A stretch of 64,000 nt of DNA from Prosapia bicincta (Eukaryota > Arthropoda > Insecta > Hemiptera > Cercopidae). The translations under genes were made by a program, and so were the position numbers. Under the pieces are notes generated by a model. It saw only the letters and a program-made list of their open reading frames with translations, made no database searches and was not told the origin of the DNA. Positions 49,901-64,000 of the stretch are shown piece by piece. Positions within the stretch are counted from its first letter, which is position 1; the number at the start of each line of letters is the position of its first letter. Location of the stretch: positions 28,191,447 to 28,255,446 of the forward strand of contig JBAIZL010000007.1 in the NCBI GenBank assembly GCA_036971475.1, in the 5' to 3' direction.

Positions 49901-51400
49901 TGAATTAAAGTTCATGGATTTTGCGATTTCTACAAAAAATGGATTTCTCATTTAAAAGGCATAATAAACGCAAAATCGACCATAGATTCGCATTGTGCTC
50001 TTAGAATTGATCTATAATAAGTAATATGGGAGCTATCGCAATTGTCATACATTTTCTCTTAAAAAATGCATGAATTATAGTTCATGGATTTTACGATTTC
50101 TACAAAAAATGGATTTCTCATTTAAAAGGCATAATAAACGCAGAATCGACCATAGATTCGCATTGTGCTCTTAGAATTGATCTATAATAAGTATTATAGG
50201 AGCTATCGCAATTGTCATATATTTTCTTTAAAAAAATGCATGAATTATAGGTCATGGATTTTGCGATTTCTACAAAGAATGAATTTCTCATTTAAAAGGC
50301 ATAATAAACGCAGAATCGACCATAGATTCGCATTGTGCTCTTAGAATTGATCTATAATAAGTAATGTAGGAGCTATGGCAATTGTCATATATTTGCTGTA
50401 AAAAAAATGCATGAATTATAGTTCATGGATTTTGCGATTTCTACAAGAAAAGGATTTCTCATTTTAAAGGCATAATAAACGCAGAATCGACCATAGATTC
50501 ACATTGTGCTCTTAGAATTAATCTGTAATAAGTATTATAGGAGATATCGCAATTGTCATATATTTGCTCTAAAAAAATGCATGAATTATAGTTCATGGAT
50601 TTTACGATTTCTACAAAAAATGGATTTCTCATTTAAAAGGCATAATAAACGCAGAATCGACCATAGATTCGAATTGTGCTCTTAGAATTGATCTATAATA
50701 AGTATTATAGGAGCTATGGCAATTGTCATATATTTGCTGTAAAAAAAATGCATGAATTATAGTTCATGGATTTTGCGATTTCTACAAAAAAAGGATTTCT
50801 CATTTAAAAGGCATAATAAACGCAGAATCGACCATAGATTCGCATTATGCTCTTAGAATTAATCTGTAATAAGTATTATAGGAGCTATCGCAATTGTCAT
50901 ATATTTGCTGTAAAAAAATGCATGAATTAAAGTTCATGGATTTTGCGATTTCTACAAAAAATGGATTTCTCATTTAAAAGGCATAATAAACGCAGAATCG
51001 ACCATAGATTCACATTGTGCTCTTAGAATTAATCTGTAATAAGTATTATAGGAGCTATCGCAATTGTCATATATTTGCTCTAAAAAAATGCATGAATTAA
51101 AGTTCATGGATTTTGCGATTTCTACAAAAAATGGATTTCTCATTTAAAAGGCATAATAAACGCAAAATCGACCATAGATTCGCATTGTGCTCTTAGAATT
51201 GATCTATAATAAGTATTATGGGAGCTATCGCAATTGTCATATATTTTGTCTTAAAAAATGCATGAATTATAGTTCATGGATTTTACGATTTCTACAAAAA
51301 ATGGATTTCTCATTTAAAATGCATAATAAACGCAGAATCGACCATAGATTCTCATTGTGCTCTTAGAATTGATCTATAATAAGTATTATAGGAGCTATCG
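44000..51400. repeat. 2.7-2.9-kb higher-order repeat (16-17 monomers) in satellite 3
   Basis: The private variant CTCATTTTAAAGG is at about 44841, 47736 and 50460 (offsets 2895 and 2724). A second private variant, ATTATGAGAGC, is at about 45426 and 48321, again 2895 apart. The 170-bp difference between the two periods is explained by one duplicated monomer at about 46790-47135 in the first. Confidence 0.9.
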
Positions 51401-54400
51401 CAATTGTCATATATTTTCTTTAAAAAAATGCATGAATTATAGGTCATGGATTTTGCGATTTCTACAAAAAATGAATTTCTCATTTAAAAGGCATAATAAA
51501 CGCAGAATCGACCATAGATTCGCATTGTGCTCTTAGAATTGATCTATAATAAGTAATGTAGGAGCTATGGCAATTGTCATATATTTGCTGTAAAAAAAAT
51601 GCATGAATTATAGTTCATGGATTTTGCGATTTCTACAAGAAAAGGATTTCTCATTTAAAAGGCATAATAAACGCAGAATCGACCATAGATTCACATTGTG
51701 CTCTTAGAATTAATCTGTAATAAGTATTATAGGAGATATCGCAATTGTCATATATTTGCTCTAAAAAAATTCATGAATTAAAGTTCATGGATTTTGCGAT
51801 TTCTACAAAAAATGGATTTCTCATTTAAAAGGCATAATAAACGCAAAATCGACCATAGATTCGCATTGTGGTCTTAGAATTGATCTATAATAAGTATTAT
51901 GGGAGCTATCGCAATTGTCATATATTTTCTCTTAAAAAATGCATGAATTATAGTTCATGGATTTTACGATTTCTACAAAAAATGGATTTCTCATTTAAAA
52001 GGCATAATAAACGCAGAATCGACCATAGATTCGCATCGTGCTCTTAGAATTGATCTATAATAAGTATTATGGGAGCTATCGCAATTGTCATATATTTTCT
52101 CTTAAAAAATGCATGAATTATAGTTCATGGATTTTACGATTTCTACAAAAAATGGATTTCTCATTTAAAAGGCATAATAAACGCAGAATCGACCATAGAT
52201 TCGAATTGTGCTCTTAGAATTGATCTATAATAAGTATTATAGGAGCTATGGCAATTGTCATATATTTGCTGTAAAAAAAATGCATGAATTATAGTTCATG
52301 GATTTTGCGATTTCTACAAAAAAAGGATTTCTCATTTAAAAGGCATAATAAACGCAGAATCGACCATAGATTCACATTGTGCTCTTAGAATTAATCTGTA
52401 ATAAGTATTATAGGAGCTATCGCCATTGTCATATATTTGCTCAAAAAAAATGCATGAATTAAAGTTCATGGATTTTGCGATTTCTACAAAAAATGGATTT
52501 CTCATTTAAAATTCATAATAAACGCAAAATCGACCATAGATTCGCATTGTGCTCTTAGAATTGATCTATAATAAGTATTATGGGAGCTATCGCAATTGTC
52601 ATATATTTTCTCTTAAAAAATGCATGAATTATAGTTCATGGATTTTACGATTTCTACAAAAAATGGATTTCTCATTTAAAAGGCATAATAAACGCAGAAT
52701 CGACCATAGATTCGAATTGTGCTCTTAGAATTGATCTATAATAAGTATTATAGGAGCTATGGCAATTGTCATATATTTGCTGTAAAAAAAATGCATGAAT
52801 TATAGTTCATGGATTTTGCGATTATTACAAAAAAAGGATTTCTCATTTAAAAGGCATAATAAACGCAGAATCGACCATAGATTCACATTGTGCTCTTAGA
52901 ATTATTCTGTAATAAGTATTATAGGAGCTATCGCAATTGTCATATATTTGCTCTAAAAAAATCCATGAATTAAAGTTCATGGATTTTGCGATTTCTACAA
53001 AAAATGGATTTCTCATTTAAAAGGCATAATAAACGCAAAATCGACCATAGATTCGCATTGTGCTCTTAGAATTGATCTATAATAAGTATTATGGGAGCTA
53101 TCGCAATTGTCATATATTTTCTCTTAAAAAATGCATGAATTATAGTTCATGGATTTTACGATTTCTACAAAAAATGGATTTCTCATTTAAAAGGCATAAT
53201 AAACGCAGAATCGACCATAGATTCTCATTGTGCTCTTAGAATTGATCTATAATAAGTATTATAGGAGCTATCGCAATTGTCATATATTTTCTTTAAAAAA
53301 ATGCATGAATTATAGGTCATGGATTTTGCGATTTCTACAAAAAATGAATTTCTCATTTAAAAGGCATAATAAACGCAGAATCGACCATAGATTCGCATTG
53401 TGCTCTTAGAATTGATCTATAATAAGTATTATGGGAGCTATCGCAATTGTCATATATTTTCTCTTAAAAAATGCATGAATTATAGTTCATGGATTTTACG
53501 ATTTCTACAAAAAATGGATTTCTCATTTAAAAGGCATAATAAACGCAGAATCGACCATAGATTCGCATTGTGCTCTTAGAATTGATCTATAATAAGTAAT
53601 GTAGGAGCTATGGCAATTGTCATATATTTGCTGTAAAAAAATGCATGAATTATAGTTCATGGATTTTGCGATTTCTACAAGAAAAGGATTTCTCATTTAA
53701 AAGGCATAATAAACGCAGAATCGACCATAGATTCACATTGTGCTCTTAGAATTAATCTGTAATAAGTATTATAGGAGCTATCGCAATTGTCATATATTTT
53801 CTCTTAAAAAATGCATGAATTAAATTTCATGGATTTTGCGATTTCTACAAAAAATGGATTTATCATTTAAAAGGCATAATAAACGCAGAATCGACCATAG
53901 ATTCGCATTGTGCTCTTAGAATTGATCTATAATAAGTATTATAGGAGTTTTGGCAATTGTCATATATTTGCTCTAAAAAAAATGCATGAATTTTGCGATT
54001 TCTACAAAAAATGGATTTCTCATTTAAAAGGCATAATAAACGCAGAATCGACCCTAAATTCGCATTGTGCTCTTAGAATTGATCTATAATATGTATTATG
54101 GGAGCTATCGCAATTGTCATATATTTTCTCTTAAAAAATGCATGAATTATAGTTCATGGATTTTACGATTTCTACAAAAACGGATTTCTCATTTAAAAGG
54201 CATAATAAACGCAGAATCGACCATAGATTCGCATTGTGCTCTTAGAATTGATCTATAATAAGTATTATAGGAGCTATCGCAATTGTCATATATTTGCTCT
54301 AAAAAAATGCATGATTATAGTTCATGGATTTTGCGATTTCTACAAAAAATGGATTTCTCATTTAAAAGGCATAATAAACGCAGAATCGACCATAGATTCG

Positions 54401-56639
54401 CATTGTGCTCTTAGAATTGATCTATAATAAGTGTTATGGGAGCTATCGCAATTGTCATATATTTTGTCTTAAAAAATGCATGAATTATAGTTCATGGATT
54501 TTGCGATTTCTACAAAAAATGGATTTCTCATTTAAAAGGCATAATAAACGCAGAATCGACCATAGATTCGCATTGTGCTCTTAGAATTGATCTATAATAA
54601 GTATTATAGGAGCTATGGCAATTGTCATATATTTGCTCTGAAAAAAATGCATGACTTAAAGTTCATGGATTTTGCGATTTCTACAAAAAATGGATTTCTC
54701 ATTTAAAAGGCATAATAAACGCAGAATCGACCATAGATTCGCATTGTGCTCTTAGAATTGATCTATAATAAGTAATGTAGGAGCTATGGCAATTGTCATA
54801 TATTTGCTGTAAAAAAAATGCATGAATTATAGTTCATGGATTTTGCGATTTCTACAAGAAAAGGATTTCTCATTTAAAAGGCATAATAAACGCAGAATCG
54901 ACCATAGATTCACATTGTGCTCTTAGAATTAATCTATAATAAGTATTATAAGAGCTATGGCAATTGTCATATATTTTCTCTAAAAAAATGCATGAATTAT
55001 AGTTCATGGATTTTGCGATTTCTACAAAAAATGGATTTCTCATTTAAAAGGCATAATAAACGCAGAATCGACCCTAAATTCGCATTGTGCTCTTAGAATT
55101 GATCTATAATAAGTATTATGGGAGCTATCGCAATTGTAATATATTTTCTCTTAAAAAATGCATGAATTATAGTTCATGGATTTTATGATTTCTACAAAAA
55201 ATGGATTTCTCATTTAAAAGGCATAATAAACGCAGAATCGACCATAGATTCGCATTGTGCTCTTAGAATTGATCTATAATAAGTATTATGGGAGCTATCG
55301 CATTTGTCATATATTTTCTCTTAAAAAATGCATGAATTATAGTTCATGGATTTTACGATTTCTACAAAAAATGGATTTCTCATTTAAAAGGCATAATAAA
55401 CGCAGAATCGACCATAGATTCGCATTGTGCTCTTAGAATTGATCTATAATAAGTATTATAGGAGCTATCGCAATTGTCATATATTTTCTTTAAAAAAATG
55501 CATGAATTATAGGTCATGGATTTTGCGATTTCTACAAAAAATGAATTTCTCATTTAAAAGGCATAATAAACGCAGAATCGACCATAGATTCGCATTGTGC
55601 TCTTAGAATTGATCTATAATAAGTATTATGGGAGCTATCGCAATTGTCATATATTTTCTCTTAAAAAATGCATGAATTATAGTTCATGGATTTTACGATT
55701 TCTACAAAAAATGGATTTCTCATTTAAAAGGCATAATAAACGCAGAGTCGACCATAGATTCGCATTGTGCTCTTAGAATTGATCTATAATAAGTATTATA
55801 GGAGCTATGGCAATTGTCATATATTTGCTGTAAAAAAAATGCATGAATTATAGTTCATGGATTTTGCGATTTCTACAAAAAAAGGATTTCTCATTTAAAA
55901 GGCATAATAAACGCAGAATCGACCATAGATTCACATTGTGCTCTTAGAATTAATCTGTAATAAGTATTATAGGAGCTATCGCAATTGTCATATATTTGCT
56001 CTAAAAAAATGCATGAATTAAAGTTCATGGATTTTGCGATTTCTACAAAAAATGGATTTCTCATTTAAAAGGCATAATAAACGCAGAATCGACCATAGAT
56101 TCGCATTGTGCTCTTAGAATTGATCTATAAGAAGTATTATAAGAGCTATCGCAATTGTCGTATATTTGCTCTAGAAAAAATGCATGAATTATAGTTCATG
56201 GATTTTGCGATTTCTATAAAAAATGGATTTCTCATTTAAAAGGCATAATAAACGCAGAATCGACCATAGATTCGCATTGTGCTCTTAGAATTGATCTATA
56301 ATAAGTATTATAGGAGCTATGGAAATTGTCATATATTTGCTGTAAAAAAAATGCATGAATTATAGTTCATGGATTTTACGATTTCTACAAAAAATGGATA
56401 TCTCATTTAAAAGGCATAATAAACGCAGAATCGACCATAGATTCACATTGTGCTCTTAGAATTAATCTGTAATAAGTATTATAGGAGCTATCGCAATTGT
56501 CATATATTTGCTCTAAAAAAATGCATGAATTAAAGTTCATGGATTTTGCGATTTCTACAAAAAATGGATTTCTCATTTAAAAGGCATAATAAACGCAAAA
56601 TCGACCATAGATTCGCATTGTGCTCTTAGAATTGATCTA

Positions 56640-59100
56640 TAATAAGTATTATAGGAGCTATCGCAATTGTCATATATTTGCTCAAAAAAAAAATGCATGA
56701 ATTATAGTTCATTGATTTTGCGATTTCTACAAAAAATGGATTTCTCATTTAAAAGGCATAAAAAACGCAGAATCGACCATAGATTCGCATTGTGCTCTTA
56801 GAATTGATCTATAATAAGTATTATAGGAGTTTTGGCAATTGTCATATATTTGCTCTAAAAAAAATGCATGAATTTTGCGATTTCTACAAAAAATGGATTT
56901 CTTATTTAAAAGGCATAATAAACGCAGAGTCGACCATAGATTCGCATTGTGCTCTTAGAATTGATCGATAATAAGTATTATAAGAGCTATGGCAATTGTC
57001 ATATATTTTCTCTAAAAAAATGCATGAATTATAGTTCATGGATTTTGCGATTTCTACAAAAAATGGATTTCTCATTTAAAAGGCATAAAAAACGCAGAAT
57101 CGACCATAGAATCGCATTGTGCTCTTAGAATTGATCTATAATAAGTATTATGGGAGCTACCGCAATTGTCATATATTTTCTCTTAAAAAATGCATGAATT
57201 ATAGTTCATGGATTGTACGATTTCTACAAAAAATGGATTTCTCATTTAAAAGGCATAATAAACGCAGAATCGACCCTAAATTCGCGTTGTGCTCTTAGAA
57301 TTGATCTATAATATGTATTATGGGAGCTATCGCAATTGTCATATATTTTCTCTTAAAAAATGCATGAATTATAGTTCATGGATTTTACGATTTCTACAAA
57401 AAATGGATTTCTCATTTAAAAGGCATAATAAACGCAGAATCGACCATAGATTCGCATTGTGCTCTTAGAATTGATCTATAATAAGTATTATAGGAGCTAT
57501 CGCAATTGTCATATATTTTCTTTAAAAAAATGCATGAATTATAATTCATGGATTTTGCGATTTCTACAAAAAATGGATTTCTCATTTAAAAGGCATAATA
57601 AACGCAGAATCGACCCTAAATTCGCATTGTGCTCTTAGAATTGATCTATAATAAGTATTATGGGAGCTATCGCAATTGAAATATATTTTCTCTTAAAAAA
57701 TGCATGAATTATAGTTCATGGATTTTACGATTTCTACAAAAAATGGATTTCTCATTTAAAAGGCATAATAAACGCAGAATCGACCCTAAATTCGCATTGT
57801 GCTCTTAGAATTGATCTATAATAAGTATTATGGGAGCTATCGCAATTGTAATATATTTTCTCTTAAAAAATGCATGAATTATAGTTCATGGATTTTACGA
57901 TTTCTACAAAAAATGGATTTCTCATTTAAAAGGCATAATAAACGCAAAATCGACCATAGATTCGCATTGTGCTCTTAGAATTGATCTATAATAAGTATTA
58001 TAGGAGCTATCGCAATTGTCATATATTTGCTCAAAAAAAAATGCATGAATTATAGTTCATTGATTTTGCGATTTCTACAAAAAATGGATTTCTCATTTAA
58101 AAGGCATAAAAAACGCAGAATCGACCATAGATTCGCATTGTGCTCTTAGAATTGATCTATAATAAGTATTATAGGAGTTTTGGCAATTGTCATATATTTG
58201 CTCTAAAAAAAATGCATGAATTTTGCGATTTCTACAAAAAATGGATTTCTTATTTAAAAGGCATAATAAACGAAGAGTCGACCATAGATTCGCATTGTGC
58301 TCTTAGAATTGATCGATAATAAGTATTATAAGAGCTATGGCAATTGTCATATATTTTCTCTAAAAAAATGCATGAATTATAGTTCATGGATTGTGCGATT
58401 TCTACAAAAAATGGATTTCTCATTTAAAAGGCATAAAAAACGCAGAATCGACCATAGAATCGCATTGTGCTCTTAGAATTGATCTATAATAAGTATTATG
58501 GGAGCTACCGCAATTGTCATATATTTTCTCTTAAAAAATGCATGAATTATAGTTCATGGATTGTACGATTTCTACAAAAAATGGATTTCTCATTTAAAAG
58601 GCATAATAAACGCAGAATCGACCCTAAATTCGCGTTGTGCTCTTAGAATTGATCTATAATATGTATTATGGGAGCTATCGCAATTGTCATATATTTTCTC
58701 TTAAAAAATGCATGAATTATAGTTCATGGATTTTACGATTTCTACAAAAAATGGATTTCTCATTTAAAAGGCATAATAAACGCAGAATCGACCATAGATT
58801 CGCATTGTGCTCTTAGAATTGATCTATAATAAGTATTATAGGAGCTATCGCAATTGTCATATATTTTCTTTAAAAAAATGCATGAATTATAATTCATGGA
58901 TTTTGCGATTTCTACAAAAAATGGATTTCTCATTTAAAAGGCATAATAAACGCAGAATCGACCCTAAATTCGCATTGTGCTCTTAGAATTGATCTATAAT
59001 AAGTATTATGGGAGCTATCGCAATTGTAATATATTTTCTCTTAAAAAATGCATGAATTATAGTTCATGGATTTTACGATTTCTACAAAAAATGGATTTCT
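56640..59100. repeat. 1348-bp higher-order repeat (8 monomers) in satellite 3
   Basis: The variants CCATAGAATCGC (57104 and 58452), GATCGATAATAAG and GGATTGTACG repeat with an offset of 1348 bp. Each period includes one shortened monomer missing about 14 bp around the dyad (near 56869 and 58217), which explains the departure from 1360. A related diverged copy lies at about 61190-61900. Confidence 0.88.
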
Positions 59101-62100
59101 CATTTAAAAGGCATAATAAACGCAGAATCGACCATAGATTCGCATTGTGCTCTTAGAATTGATCTATAATAAGTATTATGGGAGCTATCGCAATTGTCAT
59201 ATATTTTCTCTTAAAAAATGCATGAATTATAGTTCATGGATTTTACGATTTCTACAAAAAATGGATTTCTCATTTAAAAGGCATAATAAACGCAGAATCG
59301 ACCATAGATTCGCATTGTGCTCTTAGAATTGATCTATAATAAGTATTATGGGAGCTATCGCAATTGTCATATATTTTCTCTTAAAAAATGCATGAATTAT
59401 AGTTCATGGATTTTGCGATTTCTACAAAAAATGGATTTCTCATTTAAAAGGCATAATAAACGCAGAATCGACCATAGATTCGCATTGTGCTCTTAGAATT
59501 GATCTATAATAAGTATTATGAGAGCTATCGCAATTGTCATATATTTTCTCTTAAAAAATGCATGAATTATAGTTCATGGATTTTGCGATTTCTACAAAAA
59601 ATGGATTTCTCATTTAAAAGGCATAATAAACGCAGAATCGACCATAGATTCGCATTGTGCTCTTAGAATTGATCTATAATAAGTATTATAAGAGCTATGG
59701 CAATTGTCATATATTTTCTCTAAAAAAATGCATGAATTATAGTTCATGGATTTTGCGATTTCTATAAAAAATGGATTTCTCATTTAAAAGGCATAATAAA
59801 CGCAGAATCGACCCTAAATTCGCGTTGTGCTCTTAGAACTGATCTATAATATGTATTATGGGAGCTATCGCAATTGTCATATATTTTCTCTTAAAAAATG
59901 CATGAATTATAGTTCATGGATTTTACGATTTCTACAAAAAATGGATTTCTCATTTAAAAGGCATAATAAACGCAGAATCGACCATAGATTCGCATTGTGC
60001 TCTTAGAATTGATCTATAATAAGTATTATGGGAGCTATCGCAATTGTCATATATTTTCTCTTAAAAAATGCATGAATTATAGTTCATGGATTTTGCGATT
60101 TCTACAAAAAATGGATTTCTCATTTAAAAGGCATAATAAACGCAGAATCGACCCTAAATTCGCATTGTGCTCTTAGAATTGATCTATAATAAGTATTATG
60201 GGAGCTATCGCAATTGTAATATATTTTCTCTTAAAAAATGCATGAATTATAGTTCATGGATTTTACGATTTCTACAAAAAATGGATTTCTCATTTAAAAG
60301 GCATAATAAACGCAGAATCGACCATAGATTCGCATTGTGCTCTTAGAATTGATCTATAATAAGTATTATGGGAGCTATCGCAATTGTCATATATTTTCTC
60401 TTAAAAAATGCATGAATTATAGTTCATGGATTTTACGATTTCTACAAAAAATGGATTTCTCATTTAAAAGGCATAATAAACGCAGAATCGACCATAGATT
60501 CGCATTGTGCTCTTAGAATTGATCTATAATAAGTATTATGGGAGCTATCGCAATTGTCATATATTTTCTCTTAAAAAATGCATGAATTATAGTTCATGGA
60601 TTGTACGATTTCTACAAAAAATGGATTTCTCATTTAAAAGGCATAATAAACGCAGAATCGACCATAGATTCGCATTGTGCTCTTAGAATTGATCTATAAT
60701 AAGTATTATAGGAGCTATCGCAATTGTCATATATTTTCTTTAAAAAAATGCATGAATTATAGTTCATGGATTTTGCGATTTCTACAAAAAATGGATTTCT
60801 CATTTAAAAGGCATAATAAACGCAGAATCGACCATAGATTCGCATTGTGCTCTTAGAATTGATCTATAATAAGTATTATGGGAGCTATCGCAATTGTCAT
60901 ATATTTTTTCTTAAAAAATGCATGAATTATAGTTCATGGATTTTACGATTTCTACAAAAAATGGATTTCTCATTTAAAAGGCATAATAAACGCAGAGTCG
61001 ACCATAGATTCGCATTGTGCTCTTAGAATTGATCTATAATAAGTATTATAGGAGCTATGGCAATTGTCATATATTTGCTGTAAAAAAATGCATGAATTAT
61101 AGTTCATGGATTTTGCGATTTCTACAAAAAAAGGATTTCTCATTTAAAAGGCATAATAAACGCAAAATCGACCATAGATTCGCATTGTGCACTTAGAATT
61201 GATCTATAATAAGTATTATAGGAGCTATCGCAATTGTCATATATTTGCTCAAAAAAAAATGCATGAATTATAGTTCATTGATTTTGTGATTTCTACAAAA
61301 AATGGATTTCTCATTTAAAAGGCATAAAAAACGCAGAATCGACCATAGATTCGCATTGTGCTCTTAGAATTGATCTATAATAAGTGTTATAGGAGTTTTG
61401 GCAATTGTCATATATTTGCTCTAAAAAAAATGCATGAATTTTGCGATTTCTACAAAAAATGGATTTCTTATTTAAAAGGCATAATAAACGCAGAGTCGAC
61501 CAAAGATTCGCATTGTGCTCTTAGAATTGATCGATAATAAGTATTATAAGAGCTATGGCAATTGTCATATATTTTCTCTAAAAAAATGCATGAATTATAG
61601 TTCATGGATTTTGCGATTTCTACAAAAAATGGATTTCTCATTTAAAAGGCATAAAAAACGCAGAATCGACCATAGATTCGCATTGTGCTCTTAGAATTGA
61701 TCTATAATAAGTATTATGGGAGCTATCGCAATTGTCATATATTTTCTCTTAAAAAATGCATGAATTATAGTTCATGGATTGTACGATTTCTACAAAAAAT
61801 GGATTTCTCATTTAAAAGGCATAATAAACGCAGAATCGACCCTAAATTCGCGTTGTGCTCTTAGAACTGATCTATAATATGTATTATGGGAGCTATCGCA
61901 ATTGTCATATATTTTCTCTTAAAAAATGCATGAATTATAGTTCATGGATTTTACGATTTCTACAAAAAATGGATTTCTCATTTAAAAGGCATAATAAACG
62001 CAGAATCGACCATAGATTCGCATTGTGCTCTTAGAATTGATCTATAATAAGTATTATAGGAGCTATCGCAATTGTCATATATTTTCTTTAAAAAAATGCA

Positions 62101-64000
62101 TGAATTATAGTTCATGGATTTTATGATTTCTACAAAAAATGGATTTCTCATTTAAAAGGCATAATAAACGGAGAATCGACCATAGATTCGCATTGTGCTC
62201 TTAGAATTGATCTATAATAGGTATTATGGGAGCTATCGCAATTGTCTATATTTTCTCTTAAAAAATGCATGAATTATAGTTCATGGATTTTACGATTTCT
62301 ACAAAAAATGGATTTCTCATTTAAAAGGCATAATAAACGCAGAATCGACCATAGATTCGCATTGTGCTCTTAGAATTGATCTATAATAAGTATTATAGGA
62401 GCTATCGCAATTGTCATATATTTTCTTTAAAAAAATGCATGAATTATAGGTCATGGATTTTGCGATTTCTACAAAAAATGAATTTCTCATTTAAAAGGCA
62501 TAATAAACGCAGAATCGACCATAGATTCGCATTGTGCTCTTAGAATTGATCTATAATAAGTATTATGGGAGCTATCGCAATTGTCATATATTTTCTCTTA
62601 AAAAATGCATGAATTATTATAGTTCATGGATTTTACGATTTCTACAAAAAATGGATTTCTCATTTAAAAGGCATAATAAACGCAGAGTCGACCATAGATT
62701 CGCATTGTGCTCTTAGAATTGATCTATAATAAGTATTATAGGAGCTATGGCTATTGTCATATATTTGCTGTAAAAAAAATGCATGAATTATAGTTCATGG
62801 ATTTTGCGATTTCTACAAAAAAAGGATTTCTCATTTAAAAGGCATAATAAACGCAGAATCGTCCATAGATTCACATTGTGCTCTTACAATTAATCTGTAA
62901 TAAGTATTATAGGAGCTATCGCAATTGTCATATATTTGCTCTAAAAAAATGCATGAATTAAAGTTCATGGATTTTGCGATTTCTACAAAAAATGGATTTC
63001 TCATTTAAAAGGCATAATAAACGCAGAATCGACCATAGATTCGCATTGTGCTCTTAGAATTGATCTATAATAAGTATTATAGGAGCTATGGAAATTGTCA
63101 TATATTTGCTGTAAAAAAAATGCATGAATTATAGTTCATGGATTTTGCGATTTCTACAAAAAAAGGATTTCTCATTTAAAAGGCATAATAAACGCAGAAT
63201 CGACCATAGATTCACATTGTGCTCTTAGAATTAATCTGTAATAAGTATTATAGGAGCTATCGCAATTGTCATATATTTGCTCTAAAAAAATGCATGAATT
63301 AAAGTTCATGGATTTTGCGATTTCTACAAAAAATGGATTTCTCATTTAAAAGGCATAATAAACGCAAAATCGACCATAGATTCGCATTGTGCTCTTAGAA
63401 TTGATCTATAATAAGTATTATAGGAGCTATCGCAATTGTCATATATTTGCTCAAAAAAAAATGCATGAATTATAGTTCATGGATTTTGCGATTTCTATAA
63501 AAAATGGATTTCTCATTTAAAAGGCATAATAAACGCAGAGTCGACCATAGATTCGCATTGTGCTCTTAGAATTGATCTATAATAAGTATTATAAGAGCTA
63601 TGGCAATTGTCATATATTTTCTCTAAAAAAATGCATGAGTTCATGCATGTTCATGCAATGTTCATGGATTTTGCGATTTCTACAAAAAATGGATTTCTCA
63701 TTTAAAAGGCATAATAAACGCAGAATCGACCATAGATTCACATTGTGCTCTTAGAATTAATCTGTAATAAGTATTATAGGAGCTATCGCAATTGTCATAT
63801 ATTTTCTCTAACAAAATGCATGAATTATAGTTCATGGATTTTGCGATTTCTACAAAAAAAGGATTTCTCATTTAAAAGGCATAATAAACGCAAAATCGAC
63901 CATAGATTCGCATTGTGCACTTAGAATTGATCTATAATAAGTATTATAGGAGCTATCGCAATTGTCATATATTTGCTCAAAAAAAAATGCATGAATTATA

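Larger units (their letters stand above)
31434..64000. repeat. Satellite 3: 170-bp tandem repeat, about 190 copies, continues past the window
   Basis: The unit is 170 bp (for example 31947 to 32117) and about 29% GC. Landmarks are GAATCGACCATAGATTCGC, TTGTGCTCTTAGAATTGATC, GGAGCTATCGCAATTGTCAT, AAATGCATGAATTATAG, TTCATGGATTTT and CATTTAAAAGGCATAATAAA. The unit holds several A-tracts and a dyad, CATGAATTATAGTTCATG, one mismatch from a perfect 18-bp palindrome. Copies fall into recurring variant types (gctcttaaaa/tttac; gctgtaaaaaaaa; cacattg..aatctgt with ttaaagttc; tataggtcatgg; gaagtattataag..gtcgtat). These types are arranged in higher-order repeats. The length is close to a nucleosome repeat, as in many centromeric satellites. 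A centromeric role is possible but not shown. Confidence 0.98.

Noticed and set aside
54067..63754. 60-64-codon ORFs in satellite 3 beginning MLLELIYN
   Set aside because: The same peptide appears wherever small indels remove a stop from a satellite unit. It has no independent support as a gene.
31434..64000. CRISPR-like regular array
   Set aside because: The entire 170-bp period is repeated. There are no short repeats separated by unique spacers, no cas genes, and the context is eukaryotic.

Overview
This is non-coding-dominated eukaryotic nuclear DNA, most likely from an arthropod and plausibly an insect. The grounds are three large satellite arrays, AT, GT and GA microsatellites, a spliced Mutator-like (MULE) transposase gene with GT/AG introns, and short CCTAA runs like the insect telomere unit inside dispersed repeats. 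There is no bacterial gene layout, no rRNA or tRNA and no CRISPR array that I can see. The species cannot be named from this sequence.

Layout: 1-4278 is AT-rich DNA with microsatellites, a 44-bp inverted-repeat MITE-like element (2081-2481) and no convincing gene. 4279-11494 is satellite 1 (34-bp unit, about 212 copies, GC-rich). 11495-11925 is a unique spacer. 11926-19617 is satellite 2 (153-bp unit, about 50 copies) with a 2446-bp higher-order duplication. 19618-26822 is a gene-less mosaic of degenerate internal repeats with inverted G-rich end modules. It finishes in a nearly perfect palindrome with arms of about 1.2 kb. 26906-31368 (minus strand) is the C-terminal 468 codons of a MULE transposase gene in seven exons, ending in a RING-like zinc finger cut at the palindrome junction. 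31434-64000 is satellite 3 (170-bp unit, about 190 copies, 29% GC), which runs off the window end.

The only protein-coding evidence is the MULE gene. I rebuilt it from splice sites and motif order; one of its exons (29291-29416) is too short to appear as a long ORF. It is truncated on both sides: satellite 3 begins about 65 bp upstream of its first visible exon, and the palindrome cuts its last exon. All the long ORFs in satellites 1 and 2 are by-products of stop-poor repeat units.

The layout looks like pericentromeric or other heterochromatic DNA, where transposons and satellites interrupt each other. The best leads are the intron-rich MULE with a fused RING domain, the long palindrome, and satellite 3, a nucleosome-length repeat with a dyad at which independent insertions and deletions cluster. 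I found no convincing new multi-gene system.
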